NCBI RefSeq assembly: GCF_013283195.1
Contig: NZ_JABEKT010000006.1
Coordinates: 62,001-126,000, forward strand
From: Ensifer adhaerens
GTDB taxonomy: Bacteria; Pseudomonadota; Alphaproteobacteria; Rhizobiales; Rhizobiaceae
Reading direction: 5' to 3'
Length of the DNA stretch: 64,000 nucleotides
Shown here: one piece after another, positions 26,627 to 35,621 of the stretch
How the letters are laid out: each line of letters opens with the position of its first letter
Numbering within the stretch: the first letter of the stretch is position 1
Notes under the pieces: generated by a model
Told to the model about the DNA's origin: nothing
Databases searched by the model: none
What the model saw: the letters and a program-made list of their open reading frames with translations, nothing else
Program-made: the position numbers and the translations under genes

Positions 26627-27307
26627 CTAGAAGCGCTCCAGCGCCTGGCGGTCATGGATCTCGATCATGCGCCCCTTGACGGTGACGCCAGAACGACGAA
26701 GCGCCGAAAAGGCACGCGAGAGCGCCTCCGGTGCCAGGCCCAGCTTGCCGGCCAGCACATTCTTCTGGAACGGCAGCCGGAACGAGAAGGTGGTCGAGCC
26801 ATCCGGGCAGTGCCCGAGTATGTAGCTGGCGACACGCTGAGGTGCCGTCAGCAGGCGATCTTCCGCAAGGCAATCCTCGGCCATCTGGCCGTGCCGGCAG
26901 AGCAGCTCCATCAGGGCCTGGGCGATATCCGGATATTGTTCGGCGAGCTTGCGCAGATTGCGGCTGTCGAGGCGGGCAATGGTCGAGGACCCGATCGCCT
27001 GCGCGTTGGCGGTGGCGCGGTTGCCGAGGAACATGGCGTTTTCGCCGAAAAGTTCACCCTTGGGGAAAACGGCGATGTCGGCCTCGCGTCCGTCCTTGCC
27101 GAGCCGATAGACCCGAACGAGACCGGACAGGACACAGAAGACGCTGTCGACGGGTTCGTCCTGCTGAAACAGGATGTCGTGTTCCTCGTGGTTGGTTACC
27201 ACGGCGCCTTCGAGAATGGCATCGGACGCTGCCGCTGACAGCGTCTCGAAGAAGCGGGAGCCGAGCAGCACCGCTTTGTCATTCGAGTTCAATCGCAAGG
27301 TCTTCAT
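26627..27307 (-). CDS. Crp/Fnr family transcriptional regulator
   Basis: A 226-residue regulator with an N-terminal cyclic-nucleotide-binding-type beta-barrel ('FPKGELFGENAMFLGNRATANAQ') and a C-terminal winged helix with 'APEALSRAFSALRRSG'. The E..SR arrangement in that helix is the FNR/FixK recognition type that reads TTGA...TCAA. The cysteine cluster of oxygen-sensing FNR is absent from the N-terminus, so it is more FixK-like. ATG 27307 has AGGG upstream. An FNR-like box lies 56 bp before the start. It faces the urease genes tail to tail. Confidence 0.88.
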   Translation of the reverse strand: MKTLRLNSNDKAVLLGSRFFETLSAAASDAILEGAVVTNHEEHDILFQQDEPVDSVFCVLSGLVRVYRLGKDGREADIAVFPKGELFGENAMFLGNRATANAQAIGSSTIARLDSRNLRKLAEQYPDIAQALMELLCRHGQMAEDCLAEDRLLTAPQRVASYILGHCPDGSTTFSFRLPFQKNVLAGKLGLAPEALSRAFSALRRSGVTVKGRMIEIHDRQALERF

Positions 27308-27362
27308 CGCACCGGCCCTAAACAAAAGTCACATCAGGGTAGCCGGGCTTTTGAAACGTGAT

Positions 27363-27376
27363 TTGACCTCGATCAA
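27363..27376 (-). promoter_or_regulatory. FNR/FixK-type box in front of the Crp/Fnr regulator
   Basis: TTGACCTCGATCAA matches the TTGA-N6-TCAA core of FNR/FixK sites (TTGAT-N4-ATCAA) at 9 of 10 fixed positions. It is the only such box found in this gap and precedes only the regulator gene, so autoregulation or control by another FixK is likely. Confidence 0.7.
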
Positions 27377-27387
27377 ACAATTTTCAC

Positions 27388-27415
27388 AAAAAAGCCCGCA
27401 CCGGTGGGTGCGGGC
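27388..27415 (-). terminator. Intrinsic terminator of the RND efflux operon
   Basis: On the minus strand the arms GCCCGCACC and GGTGCGGGC (9 bp, loop of 4) are followed by TTTTTT. It lies 25 bp after the stop of the RND gene, and 11 bp upstream of the FNR-like box of the next gene. Confidence 0.9.
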
Positions 27416-27440
27416 CCGATTGTCAGGCGATTTGTGCCGG

Positions 27441-30400
27441 CTATTCGGCGGCAAGCGCCGGATGGTTGATCACCTTGCCCGTGGACTTGCCCTTTGGCTG
27501 GCCGTCCTCGATCGTCTTCAGGCGCTCTTCCAGCCCCTCGATCGTCTTGCCCTGGTCGTTGACGAGTTCGGTCAGCGCCTCGCGATCAAGCGGCAGGTTT
27601 TCTTCGTCCTTCTTGCCGACGAAGCGGCCGAAGATCCAGGCGAGCAGGCGCGACAGATCGTCCATGATCAGGAAGAAGGACGGGACCACGACGAGGCTGA
27701 GCACCGTCGAGACGATGATGCCGCCGATCACCGCGATCGCCATCGGCGCGCGGAACGAACCGCCTTCGCCGACGCCGAGCGCCGAGGGCAACATGCCTGC
27801 CGACATGGCGATCGAGGTCATGATGATCGGGCGGGCGCGCTTGCGGCCTGCTTCGATCATTGCCTGCGTGCGTTCCATGCCGTGGTGCATCATCTCGATG
27901 CCGAAATCGACCAGCAGGATCGCGTTCTTGGTGACGATGCCCATCAACATCAGGATGCCGATCAGAACCGGCATCGACAGCGAGTTCTGTGTCAGGATCA
28001 GGCCACCTGCGACGCCGCCCATGGCGAGCGGTAGCGAGAACAGGATGGTGAAAGGCTGGATCACATCCTTGAACAGCAGGATCAGCACCACCAGCACCAG
28101 CATCAGGCCGAGCAGCATGGCGTTGACGAAGCTGACCTGCATCTCCTCCTCAACCTCGGCGTCACCGCTCTTGAGGAGTTGCACGGTGCTTGGCATCTCG
28201 GCTTCGGCCGCGATCTGCTCGAAGCGAGCCGAGGCGGTATTGAGCGCCACGCCGATCGGCAGGTCCGCGCCGAGCGCAACGACGCGGTTGCGATCGTAAC
28301 GTTTGATCGAGCTCGGACCTTCCGAATAGTTGATGTCGGCAACACTCGACAGCGGCACTGTCGCGCCTGAAGCGGTCTGGATCTTCAGATTGCGGATCGC
28401 GGCGATATCCGTGCGGAAGTCGCGATTGATCTGCACGCGGATCGGGATGAGCCGGCCGTCGAGGGCAATCTTCGTCAGGGCCGCGTCGATGTCGCCGATG
28501 GTGGCAACGCGGATCACTTCCGAGATCTGCGCGGTGGTGATGCCAAGGCGCGACATCTGCTCGTCCCGCGGACGGATCTGCAACTCCGGACGGGGCAGGG
28601 CGCCGTCAGGGCTGACATTGGCCAGCAGCGGATCACTGCGCAGCTTGGCTTCGAGCATGGCAACTGCCTGGTCCAGATCCTTCTCGTTGTTGGAAAGCAG
28701 GTTGAAGGACAGCTCTCGCTCGCCGCGGTCGTTGAGCTTGATCACCCGGACATCAGGCAGATCGCGGACGCGGGCAAAGATTTCCTTTTCGATCTGCGCC
28801 TGAGGAATGATGCGGCCTTCCGGCTCAAGTTTCGGCAGGTATTGGCCGATGACCGGCAAGCGGCCAAGTACGTCGTTGACGACCTTGTTGAGAAGCGAGT
28901 GATCGCGCTTTTCCAAAAGCACCGTCACCGTGGCCCGGCGCAGTTCCAGGTCGCCCTTGGGCGAGGCGCCGCCGAGCACGAAGACGCTTTCGACGCCATC
29001 GAGGTCCTTGACCCTTTCGTAGATTTGCGCAGTCGTGCGGTCCGTGTCTTCGAGCATGGCGTCCGGCGCCAGTTCGACGGAGAGGCTGACGCGCGACGTG
29101 TCGTCCGGAGGCAGGAACCCGCCCGGCACGAACATGAACAGTGCGACCACGGATGCCACGGTCACGCCGATTGCGACGAGCACTGTCAGATAGCGCATGT
29201 ACCAGCGCTTCGTCGTCGCATGCACCAGACGCGTATACTTGCGCATCAGGTAGCCGTCTTCGAGCTGATGTGCTTCCAGTTTGGACGGACGCATCATGTA
29301 GGCGGCCATGACGGGCGTGATCAGCCGCGCAACCAGCAGCGAGAAGAACACCGAGACGGCCACGGTCAGGCCGAACTGGATGAAATACTGACCGACGATG
29401 CCCGGCATGAACGACACCGGTATGAAAACCGCGATGATCGTGAAGGTGGTGGCGATAACCGCAAGGCCGATTTCGTCCGCCGCCTCGATTGCCGCCCGAT
29501 AGGGCGATTTGCCCATATGGATATGGCGCTCGATGTTCTCGATCTCGACGATCGCGTCGTCGACGAGAATGCCGGTTGCGAGCGTCAAGGCCAGGAAGCT
29601 GACGAGGTTGAGCGAAAAGCCGAGCAGTTCCATGACCCAGAAGGTCGGGATTGCCGAGAGCGGCAGGGCGACGGCGCAAATCAGCGTGGCGCGCCAGTTG
29701 CGCAGGAACAGCATGACGACGATGACGGCGAGCAAAGCGCCTTCCATCAGCGTGTGCAGCGCGGCCTCATAGTTGCCGTAGGTGAAGTAGACGGAATCGT
29801 CGACCATCTCGATGGTGACGTCAGGGTTTGCTGCCTTGATCTTCTCCAGCGACTTGGCGACGGTCTCGGCAACGCTGACTTCGCTGGCGCCCTTGGCGCG
29901 GAAGACGGCGAAGGTCACGCCGGGATTGCCGTTGAAGCGCGAGAAGGAGCGGGGCTCCTCATAGGTGTCGGTCACCGTGCCGAGTTCGGAAAGGCGTACG
30001 AAACGCCCGCTCGGAACCGAGATCATCGTGTTGGCGAGCTGATCGACATTGCGGGCATCGCCGAGCGTGCGGATTGCCTGCTCGCTGCCGCCCACCTGGC
30101 CGCGGCCGGAGCCCAGGTCCATGTTCATGCGACGAAGCTGGGCGTTGACGTCGGCAGCGGTTATGCCGAGTGAGTTCAGCTTGTCCTCGTTGAGCTCGAC
30201 GCGAACCTCGCGGTCGGCGCCGCCATAGCGGTCGACGCGGCCGATGCCGCTCTTGCCCTGAATTTCGCGCTTGATGACGTCGTCGACGAACCAGGAGAGC
30301 TCTTCGAGCGACATGCCGGGTGCCGAGACCGAGAAGGTCTGGATCGCCTGTCCCTCGACGTCGACCTTGGAGACGATCGGTTCCTCGATCGAGGTGGGAA

Positions 30401-30755
30401 GGTCTCCGCGCACACGGTCGATGGCGTCCTTGACGTCCTGGACGGCTTGCGTCGTCGGCACTTCCATGCGGAAGATCACGGCTGTGGTCGATGTGCCGTC
30501 ATTGATCGTCGACTGGATATGGTCGACGCCGGTGACGCTGGCGACCGCGTCCTCGATTTCCTTCGTAACCTGGGTCTCGAGTTCGGCCGGCGAGGCGCCG
30601 CTCTGCGCCACGCTGATCGATACGATCGGCACGTCGATGTTGGGGAAGCGGGTGATCGGCAGGCTGTTGAACGACTGATAGCCGAGCACGAGCAGCACGA
30701 AAAAGGCGAGGATCGGAGCGATCGGATTGCGGATGGACCAGGCTGAGAAGTTCAT
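27441..30755 (-). CDS. RND efflux transporter permease (HAE-1/AcrB-like)
   Basis: A full-length 1,104-residue RND pump with twelve predicted helices and two large periplasmic loops. The N-terminus 'WSIRNPIAPILAFFVLLVLGY' is typical, and TM4 contains 'ATGILVDDAIVEIENIERH', with the two aspartates of the proton relay. A C-terminal ~100-residue cytoplasmic extension is predicted to be helical. Start chosen at ATG 30755, which has AGGA nine bases upstream; a GTG at 30761 is too close to it. Partner of the adaptor gene that lies 14 bp upstream. Substrates cannot be inferred. Confidence 0.93.
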   Translation of the reverse strand: MNFSAWSIRNPIAPILAFFVLLVLGYQSFNSLPITRFPNIDVPIVSISVAQSGASPAELETQVTKEIEDAVASVTGVDHIQSTINDGTSTTAVIFRMEVPTTQAVQDVKDAIDRVRGDLPTSIEEPIVSKVDVEGQAIQTFSVSAPGMSLEELSWFVDDVIKREIQGKSGIGRVDRYGGADREVRVELNEDKLNSLGITAADVNAQLRRMNMDLGSGRGQVGGSEQAIRTLGDARNVDQLANTMISVPSGRFVRLSELGTVTDTYEEPRSFSRFNGNPGVTFAVFRAKGASEVSVAETVAKSLEKIKAANPDVTIEMVDDSVYFTYGNYEAALHTLMEGALLAVIVVMLFLRNWRATLICAVALPLSAIPTFWVMELLGFSLNLVSFLALTLATGILVDDAIVEIENIERHIHMGKSPYRAAIEAADEIGLAVIATTFTIIAVFIPVSFMPGIVGQYFIQFGLTVAVSVFFSLLVARLITPVMAAYMMRPSKLEAHQLEDGYLMRKYTRLVHATTKRWYMRYLTVLVAIGVTVASVVALFMFVPGGFLPPDDTSRVSLSVELAPDAMLEDTDRTTAQIYERVKDLDGVESVFVLGGASPKGDLELRRATVTVLLEKRDHSLLNKVVNDVLGRLPVIGQYLPKLEPEGRIIPQAQIEKEIFARVRDLPDVRVIKLNDRGERELSFNLLSNNEKDLDQAVAMLEAKLRSDPLLANVSPDGALPRPELQIRPRDEQMSRLGITTAQISEVIRVATIGDIDAALTKIALDGRLIPIRVQINRDFRTDIAAIRNLKIQTASGATVPLSSVADINYSEGPSSIKRYDRNRVVALGADLPIGVALNTASARFEQIAAEAEMPSTVQLLKSGDAEVEEEMQVSFVNAMLLGLMLVLVVLILLFKDVIQPFTILFSLPLAMGGVAGGLILTQNSLSMPVLIGILMLMGIVTKNAILLVDFGIEMMHHGMERTQAMIEAGRKRARPIIMTSIAMSAGMLPSALGVGEGGSFRAPMAIAVIGGIIVSTVLSLVVVPSFFLIMDDLSRLLAWIFGRFVGKKDEENLPLDREALTELVNDQGKTIEGLEERLKTIEDGQPKGKSTGKVINHPALAAE

Positions 30756-30769
30756 GGTCACGGTTCCTG

Positions 30770-31957
30770 TCAGTTGGTCGCTGGTTGCGCTGATTTGACG
30801 GGGTTGATGTGGTCGCCGTCGCGCACATAGGCGCCGGCCCTGGCCACGACCTGTTCGCCGGCCTTCAACCCTTCGACCACCTCGACGAACTTGCCGTCGG
30901 AGATGCCGGTCTTCACCGGAATGATGTTCACCACGCCGTTCTCGACCTTGCGCACGATGGTCTTGCCGTCCTCGTTGGTAACCGCTGTTTGCGGCAGAAC
31001 GACAGCGGTCTTCTCTTCAGCGGTGATGATGGCGTTGGCATACATGCCGGAACGTGCCTTGGAAGTGTCCTTGAGGCTGATGAAGACGGTGCCGAGGCGC
31101 GAAACGGGATCGACCGTCGGCGCGATCAGGCGAATGGCGCCCTCGACCTTGGTGTTTCCGCCGGCAAGCGTGATCGTCGCTGGCTGGCCGACGGCAAGCT
31201 TGATGATATCGGCTTCGGCGACATCGGCCTTCATTTCGATAGCGCCATCGCGGATCAACGCAAACAGCGGTTCGCCGCTGCCATTGGCGATCGCGCCGAT
31301 CTTGGCGTTCTTGGCGGAGATGACGCCGGCGACCGGTGCCTTGACCTCTGTGCGGGTGAGGCGGAGATCGATGTCGTCGATCTGGGCCTGCGCCACCTTG
31401 ATATCGGCGTTGGAGACGGCAACGGCCTGTTCGGCGGAGCGGACCCGGGCGCGGGTGGCTGCGGCAAGAGCGCGGACACGATCGGCCTCTGCTGTCGAGA
31501 CGGTGCCGTTCTTGGCAAGTTCCGCGTTGCGATCGCTGACGCGTGTCGCTTCCTCGGAATTTGCCTTGGCTTCACTGAGCTGAGCGTTGAGTTGCGCAAG
31601 CCCGGCTTCCGCCTTGGCGAGTGAGGCTTCGAGCTGGCTCTTTTCAAGCCGCAGCGCGTCATCGTTGAGAACGACCAGCACGCTGCCTTCTTCGACCTTG
31701 TCACCGATGTCGACATTCAGTGAGCGGATCGACAATCCCTCGACCAGCGGCGCGACATAAACCTGCTCCACCGCCTGTATCGTCCCGGTTGCAACCACCC
31801 GATCGCTGATCGACTGATCGACGGCTTCTGTCACGACGATTGATGGCAGGCTGTGCGCCGGCGGAGCCTTGGCTGCGTCCTCGGCAAATGCACTTGAAAA
31901 TGGGGCAATGATCATCGCAGCGCAAACGCTGAGAGCAGGTATTACTTTGTGAGCCAT
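30770..31957 (-). CDS. RND efflux periplasmic adaptor (membrane fusion protein)
   Basis: A 395-residue HlyD/AcrA-type adaptor. It has a signal peptide (MAHKVIPALSVCAAMIIAPFSSAFA), a lipoyl half-motif, a long coiled-coil hairpin (about residues 100-190, rich in Ala/Glu/Gln/Leu), a second lipoyl half around 'VKAPVAGVISAKNAKIG', and beta-barrel and membrane-proximal domains. It links the RND pump to an outer-membrane channel, which is not encoded in this window. ATG 31957 starts the signal peptide. First gene of the two-gene operon. Confidence 0.92.
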   Translation of the reverse strand: MAHKVIPALSVCAAMIIAPFSSAFAEDAAKAPPAHSLPSIVVTEAVDQSISDRVVATGTIQAVEQVYVAPLVEGLSIRSLNVDIGDKVEEGSVLVVLNDDALRLEKSQLEASLAKAEAGLAQLNAQLSEAKANSEEATRVSDRNAELAKNGTVSTAEADRVRALAAATRARVRSAEQAVAVSNADIKVAQAQIDDIDLRLTRTEVKAPVAGVISAKNAKIGAIANGSGEPLFALIRDGAIEMKADVAEADIIKLAVGQPATITLAGGNTKVEGAIRLIAPTVDPVSRLGTVFISLKDTSKARSGMYANAIITAEEKTAVVLPQTAVTNEDGKTIVRKVENGVVNIIPVKTGISDGKFVEVVEGLKAGEQVVARAGAYVRDGDHINPVKSAQPATN

Positions 31958-32489
31958 CGGCTTTACAATCCCGGCAACGGAAACGACATAAAGAGGATCT
32001 GCGCCTTTCAAGGCTGGATCCCTGCACAATCAAGCGATTATCAGTTTCGCCGACACCTGTTTTCGCCGACCAGCGAAACAAGGCATAGGCGCACGGCCAT
32101 TGTATTCATGCGCCGCTCACACGGTATCAGACCGTGAGAGCAGGCAGAACTGGGACCTAATCCCGCAGGCAAAACATTCGGAAAATGAACTCCTCCGTGT
32201 TGCTTGCCTCCAACAAACATCCGCGCCTATGTAATCTTGACATCATGTGCTTACAAGTGCGGTGAAGTGATGGTTCCTCAATATTTCTCCCGTTCTGCAG
32301 TCTTGGTTGCAATCTCGACACGATCTTGACAATTGAGGCGCATCAACCGCCCGTTGGCCTCGAATTGCCACCCCCACGCCCGGACGTTCGAGGCAACCCT
32401 GGCGGGACATGAACGGCCCGTACAGAAACGGAAGAGGGCCGCGCGATTGATATCGCGCGACCCTCTTCTGCTGTTCGGTTCGTTTCTTC
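31958..32489. other. 532-bp gene-free gap between two minus-strand operons
   Basis: It holds the promoter side of the RND operon. Visible elements: direct repeat TTTCGCCGAC at 32045-32054 and 32061-32070, followed by GCGAAAC that pairs with GTTTCGC; an 11-bp inverted repeat with one mismatch around ACGGT-ATCAG-ACCGT (32115-32141); and the terminator hairpin of the next operon at 32431-32468. No ORF with homology or coding character is present. Confidence 0.6.
32431..32468 (-). terminator. Terminator hairpin of the NMT1-type ABC transporter operon
   Basis: Arms of 16 bp (32431-32446 and 32453-32468) with a 6-nt loop start 21 bp after the stop of the binding-protein gene. The one imperfect pair is G-U when read on the minus strand but C-A on the plus strand, which supports function in the minus-strand RNA. 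The T-tract is poor. Confidence 0.7.
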
Positions 32490-33482
32490 TTATTTCAGGG
32501 CCGCGTCGGTGATCTCGTGCGTCCAGGCGCCTTGCGGCTCCTTGGAGATAACGGGATCTGAACCGCCCGAAAGCAGAGACTGCACGGTCCGCTTGTAGTC
32601 GGCTTCATCGAGCGCGCCGTTCGAGCCGGCGGTCAGCTTGGCAACTTCACCCATCATGCGCTTCTGGTGTTTTTCAGTCTGGGCACCGGTCGAGTCGTTT
32701 TCGAGAACGATACCGGCTGCTTCATCCGGGTTTTCCTCGGCGTATTTCCAGCCCTTCATCGAGGCGCGCACGAACTTGACCATCTTCTCCTTGAAGGCCG
32801 CATCCTTGAGCTTGTCTTCGAGCACATAAAGGCCGTCTTCGAGCGTCGCCACGCCTTGGTCTTCGTACTGGAAGGTGACGAGGTCATCCGGCTTGATGCC
32901 GGCGTCGATCACCTGCCAATACTCGTTGTAGGTCATGGTCGAGATGCAGGCCGCTTGCTTCTGGATCAGGGGATCGACGTTGAAGCCCTGCTTGAGCACG
33001 GTCACGCCGTTCGGTCCGCCATCCGTCGGAATCTTCAGGTGCGACATCCAGGACAGGAACGGATACTCGTTGCCGAAGAACCAGACGCCGAGCGTATGGC
33101 CCTTGAACTTGTCCGGGCTGGTGACTCCGCTTTCCTTGAGGCAGGTCAGCATCATGCCCGACTTCTTGAAGGGCTGGGCGATGTTGACGAGGGGCACGCC
33201 CTTTTCGCGGGTGGCAAGCGCTGACGGCATCCAGTCGACGACGACGTCGGCGCCGCCGCCGGCAATCACCTGGGCAGGCGCGATATCCGGGCCGCCGGGC
33301 TTGATGTCGACGTCGAGGCCTTCTTCTTCGTAGAAGCCTTTGTCTTTGGCGACGTAATAACCGGCGAACTGGGCCTGCGTGACCCATTTCAGCTGCAGTG
33401 TCACCTTGTCGGCGGCTTGGGCGTGGAACGCTGTAAGCGAAAAGACGCCTGCGGCGAGAAGCGATGCAAGTCTCTTGTTCAT
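32490..33482 (-). CDS. NMT1/ThiY-type ABC transporter substrate-binding protein
   Basis: A 330-residue periplasmic protein with a signal peptide (MNKRLASLLAAGVFSLTAFHAQA) and the NMT1/ThiY fold: 'LQLKWVTQAQFAGYYVAKDK', 'GFYEEEGLDVDIKPGG', 'VDWMPSALATREKGV'. Proteins of this type bind pyrimidine-like thiamine precursors, pyrimidines, or sulfonates. The nearby pyrimidine-breakdown genes favour a pyrimidine or related ligand (inference). The start is ATG 33482 with GAGGGAAC before it. It is the last gene of a six-gene operon, 50 bp after the permease. Confidence 0.88.
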   Translation of the reverse strand: MNKRLASLLAAGVFSLTAFHAQAADKVTLQLKWVTQAQFAGYYVAKDKGFYEEEGLDVDIKPGGPDIAPAQVIAGGGADVVVDWMPSALATREKGVPLVNIAQPFKKSGMMLTCLKESGVTSPDKFKGHTLGVWFFGNEYPFLSWMSHLKIPTDGGPNGVTVLKQGFNVDPLIQKQAACISTMTYNEYWQVIDAGIKPDDLVTFQYEDQGVATLEDGLYVLEDKLKDAAFKEKMVKFVRASMKGWKYAEENPDEAAGIVLENDSTGAQTEKHQKRMMGEVAKLTAGSNGALDEADYKRTVQSLLSGGSDPVISKEPQGAWTHEITDAALK

Positions 33483-33532
33483 GTCAGTTCCCTCTTGTTT
33501 TTGCTTCATTTTCTTTGGATCACTGCGTGTTC

Positions 33533-34402
33533 TCAGGCGCGCCCTCCGCGAATGGAAGGATGCCAGAAGGTGACGGCGCGCTCGATGAGCGCCACCACCC
33601 CGTAGAAAGCCGAACCTGCCACCGCCGCGACGGCGATTTCGGCCCAGACCATGTCGACGTTCATGCGGCCCACTTCCGTGGAGATCCGGAACCCCATGCC
33701 GACAATGGGTGTCCCGAAGAATTCGGCGACGATGGCACCGATCAGCGCCAGGGTGGAATTGATCTTGAGCGCGTTGAAGATGAACGGCCAGGCGGCCGGT
33801 AGCCGCAGCTTGATCAGTGTCTGCCACCAGGAGGCGGCATAGGTGCGCATCAGGTCACGCTCCATGTGGCTGGACGCCGCCAGGCCGGCGATGGTGTTCA
33901 CCAACATCGGGAAGAACGTCATGATGACGACGACGGCGACCTTGGATTGCCAGTCGAAGCCGAACCACATGACCATGATCGGCGCGACGCCGATGACCGG
34001 CAGCGCCGAGACGAAGTTGCCGAGCGGCAGCAGCCCCTTTTGCAGGAACGGCGAGCGATCGATAAGGATGGCAACGATGAAGCCGAGGCCGCAGCCGAGC
34101 GCATAACCCGTCAGTACCGCCTTCAGGAACGTCTGGCGGAAGTCGGCCATCAGTGTCGGCACCGAGTTGATCAGGCGCTGCCAGATCATCGACGGTGCCG
34201 GCAGCAACACCGAGGGCACGGAAAAACCGCGCACGATGCCTTCCCAGAGCACCAGGAGCGTGATGCCGAAAAGGACCGGCACGGCGAAGTGCGCCGCCCG
34301 ATTGGCAATTTCGCTTTCAAAACGCTGGCGCACCAGCCATTCGTTGAAAGCCCAGGCGGCAAGCCAGAAGACGATAGCAGCAACGAGGATCGGCACGTTC
34401 AT
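33533..34402 (-). CDS. ABC transporter permease (SsuC/ThiX-like)
   Basis: A 289-residue BPD_transp_1 permease with about seven helices. The EAA-type loop is at 'YAASWWQTLIKLRLPAAWPFI'-like positions near residue 200, and 'FVSALPVIGVAPIMVMWFG' lies before it. It has two extra N-terminal hydrophobic segments before the core. Together with the neighbouring permease it should form a heterodimeric channel. ATG 34402 overlaps the stop of the preceding permease gene in ATGA. Confidence 0.88.
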   Translation of the reverse strand: MNVPILVAAIVFWLAAWAFNEWLVRQRFESEIANRAAHFAVPVLFGITLLVLWEGIVRGFSVPSVLLPAPSMIWQRLINSVPTLMADFRQTFLKAVLTGYALGCGLGFIVAILIDRSPFLQKGLLPLGNFVSALPVIGVAPIMVMWFGFDWQSKVAVVVIMTFFPMLVNTIAGLAASSHMERDLMRTYAASWWQTLIKLRLPAAWPFIFNALKINSTLALIGAIVAEFFGTPIVGMGFRISTEVGRMNVDMVWAEIAVAAVAGSAFYGVVALIERAVTFWHPSIRGGRA

Positions 34403-35283
34403 GGTTTGGCCCCCATGCGCTTGAGGACGGCGGTATGCGCAAAGCCGACAATCATGACGAGGACCGCGGCGAGCGCTGCCGCCATGAACAGGGCCGACCA
34501 GATCTGCACCGTCTGGCCATAATAGGAGCCGGCGAGCAGGCGGGCGCCGAGGCCGGCGACGGCCCCTGTCGGCAACTCGCCGACGATCGCGCCGACGAGC
34601 GAGATCGCCACCGCAACCTTCAGCGACGTGAAGAGATAGGGCATCGACGACGGCCAGCGCAGTTTCCAGAAGGTCTGTGCCTGCGAGGCGTTGTAGGTGT
34701 GCATCAGATCGAGTTGGATGGCCTCGGGGCTGCGCAGACCCTTCACCATGCCGACGACGACCGGGAAGAACGAGAGGTAGGTCGAGATCAGCGCCTTCGG
34801 CAAAAGCCCGGAGATGCCGATCGCGTTGAGGACGACGATGATCATCGGCGCGACGGCAAGGATCGGGATCGTCTGGCTGGCGATTACCCACGGCATCAGC
34901 GACCGGTCCATTGCGCGGTTGTGCACGATGCCGATGGCGAGCAGAATGCCGAGTACACCGCCGATACCGAAGCCGAGCAGGGTGGCCGAAAGCGTGATCC
35001 AGGCGTGATAGACGAGGCTGCGCTTCGAGGTGATCGGCTTGTTGACGGTCGTGTCCCAGATTTCGGCGATCACCTGGTGCGGCGCTGGCAGCACGGGGCG
35101 CTCCTGCGCCATGGTGTTGTGGACGATCTGCGAGAAACTGATTTCGGTGCCGGCGCGGGCAGCCGTGTCGCGCTCGAACGGCGCGTTGAGGTATACGACC
35201 GCGACATACCAGATGATGATCAGCACTGCGACGACCGTGCCGACGGGCAGGAGTTTGTCTCGAACAAAGCTTTCCTCGCGCAT
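34399..35283 (-). CDS. ABC transporter permease (SsuC/ThiX-like), second subunit
   Basis: A 294-residue permease of the same family as its neighbour. A single N-terminal helix, a ~70-residue non-membrane stretch, then a six-helix BPD_transp_1 core with 'IASQTIPILAVAPMIIVV' and the coupling loop 'YNASQAQTFWKLRWPSSM'. It starts at ATG 35283, 2 bp after the stop of the half-size DMT gene, and overlaps the next permease by 4 bp. A partner for the ATPase at 36084-36875. Confidence 0.88.
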   Translation of the reverse strand: MREESFVRDKLLPVGTVVAVLIIIWYVAVVYLNAPFERDTAARAGTEISFSQIVHNTMAQERPVLPAPHQVIAEIWDTTVNKPITSKRSLVYHAWITLSATLLGFGIGGVLGILLAIGIVHNRAMDRSLMPWVIASQTIPILAVAPMIIVVLNAIGISGLLPKALISTYLSFFPVVVGMVKGLRSPEAIQLDLMHTYNASQAQTFWKLRWPSSMPYLFTSLKVAVAISLVGAIVGELPTGAVAGLGARLLAGSYYGQTVQIWSALFMAAALAAVLVMIVGFAHTAVLKRMGAKP

Positions 35284-35285
35284 CG

Positions 35286-35621
35286 TCACGCCTTTCCGCT
35301 TGTCGGCAGCAACATCAGGCCCATGGCGGCGATGCCGAGCATGACGCCGGCCGCCTGGGTGAGGCTCAGCCTTTCGCCGAAGACGGCAAAGGCGATGATG
35401 TTGACGAGGACCAGTTGCACGATGGCCGACAGCGAGATCGCAAGCCCAAGGCCGCCATCGCGCATCAGTTTGACCATGATGATGTTGCCGACCATGTAGA
35501 GCCCTAGTGCCAGAACCAGCACGCCGATATGGCTGTTGGACACATAGGCGCGCGAAGCCGTCGCGCCGCCGAGAAAGATGGTGGTGGCAAGCAGCAGCCA
35601 GAGCACATAGGCAAGGGTCAT
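35286..35621 (-). CDS. Half-size DMT-superfamily membrane protein
   Basis: A 111-residue, four-helix membrane protein like one half of an EamA/DMT transporter or an SMR protein. The C-terminal repeat 'FGERLSLTQAAGVMLGI' is typical. It lacks the helix-1 glutamate essential for drug/proton antiport in EmrE-type SMR pumps, so a classic SMR role is unlikely. It sits inside the ABC transporter operon, overlapping the GNAT gene (ATGA) and 2 bp before a permease, so it is translationally coupled to both. GGAGGG before ATG 35621 fixes the start. Confidence 0.75.
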   Translation of the reverse strand: MTLAYVLWLLLATTIFLGGATASRAYVSNSHIGVLVLALGLYMVGNIIMVKLMRDGGLGLAISLSAIVQLVLVNIIAFAVFGERLSLTQAAGVMLGIAAMGLMLLPTSGKA

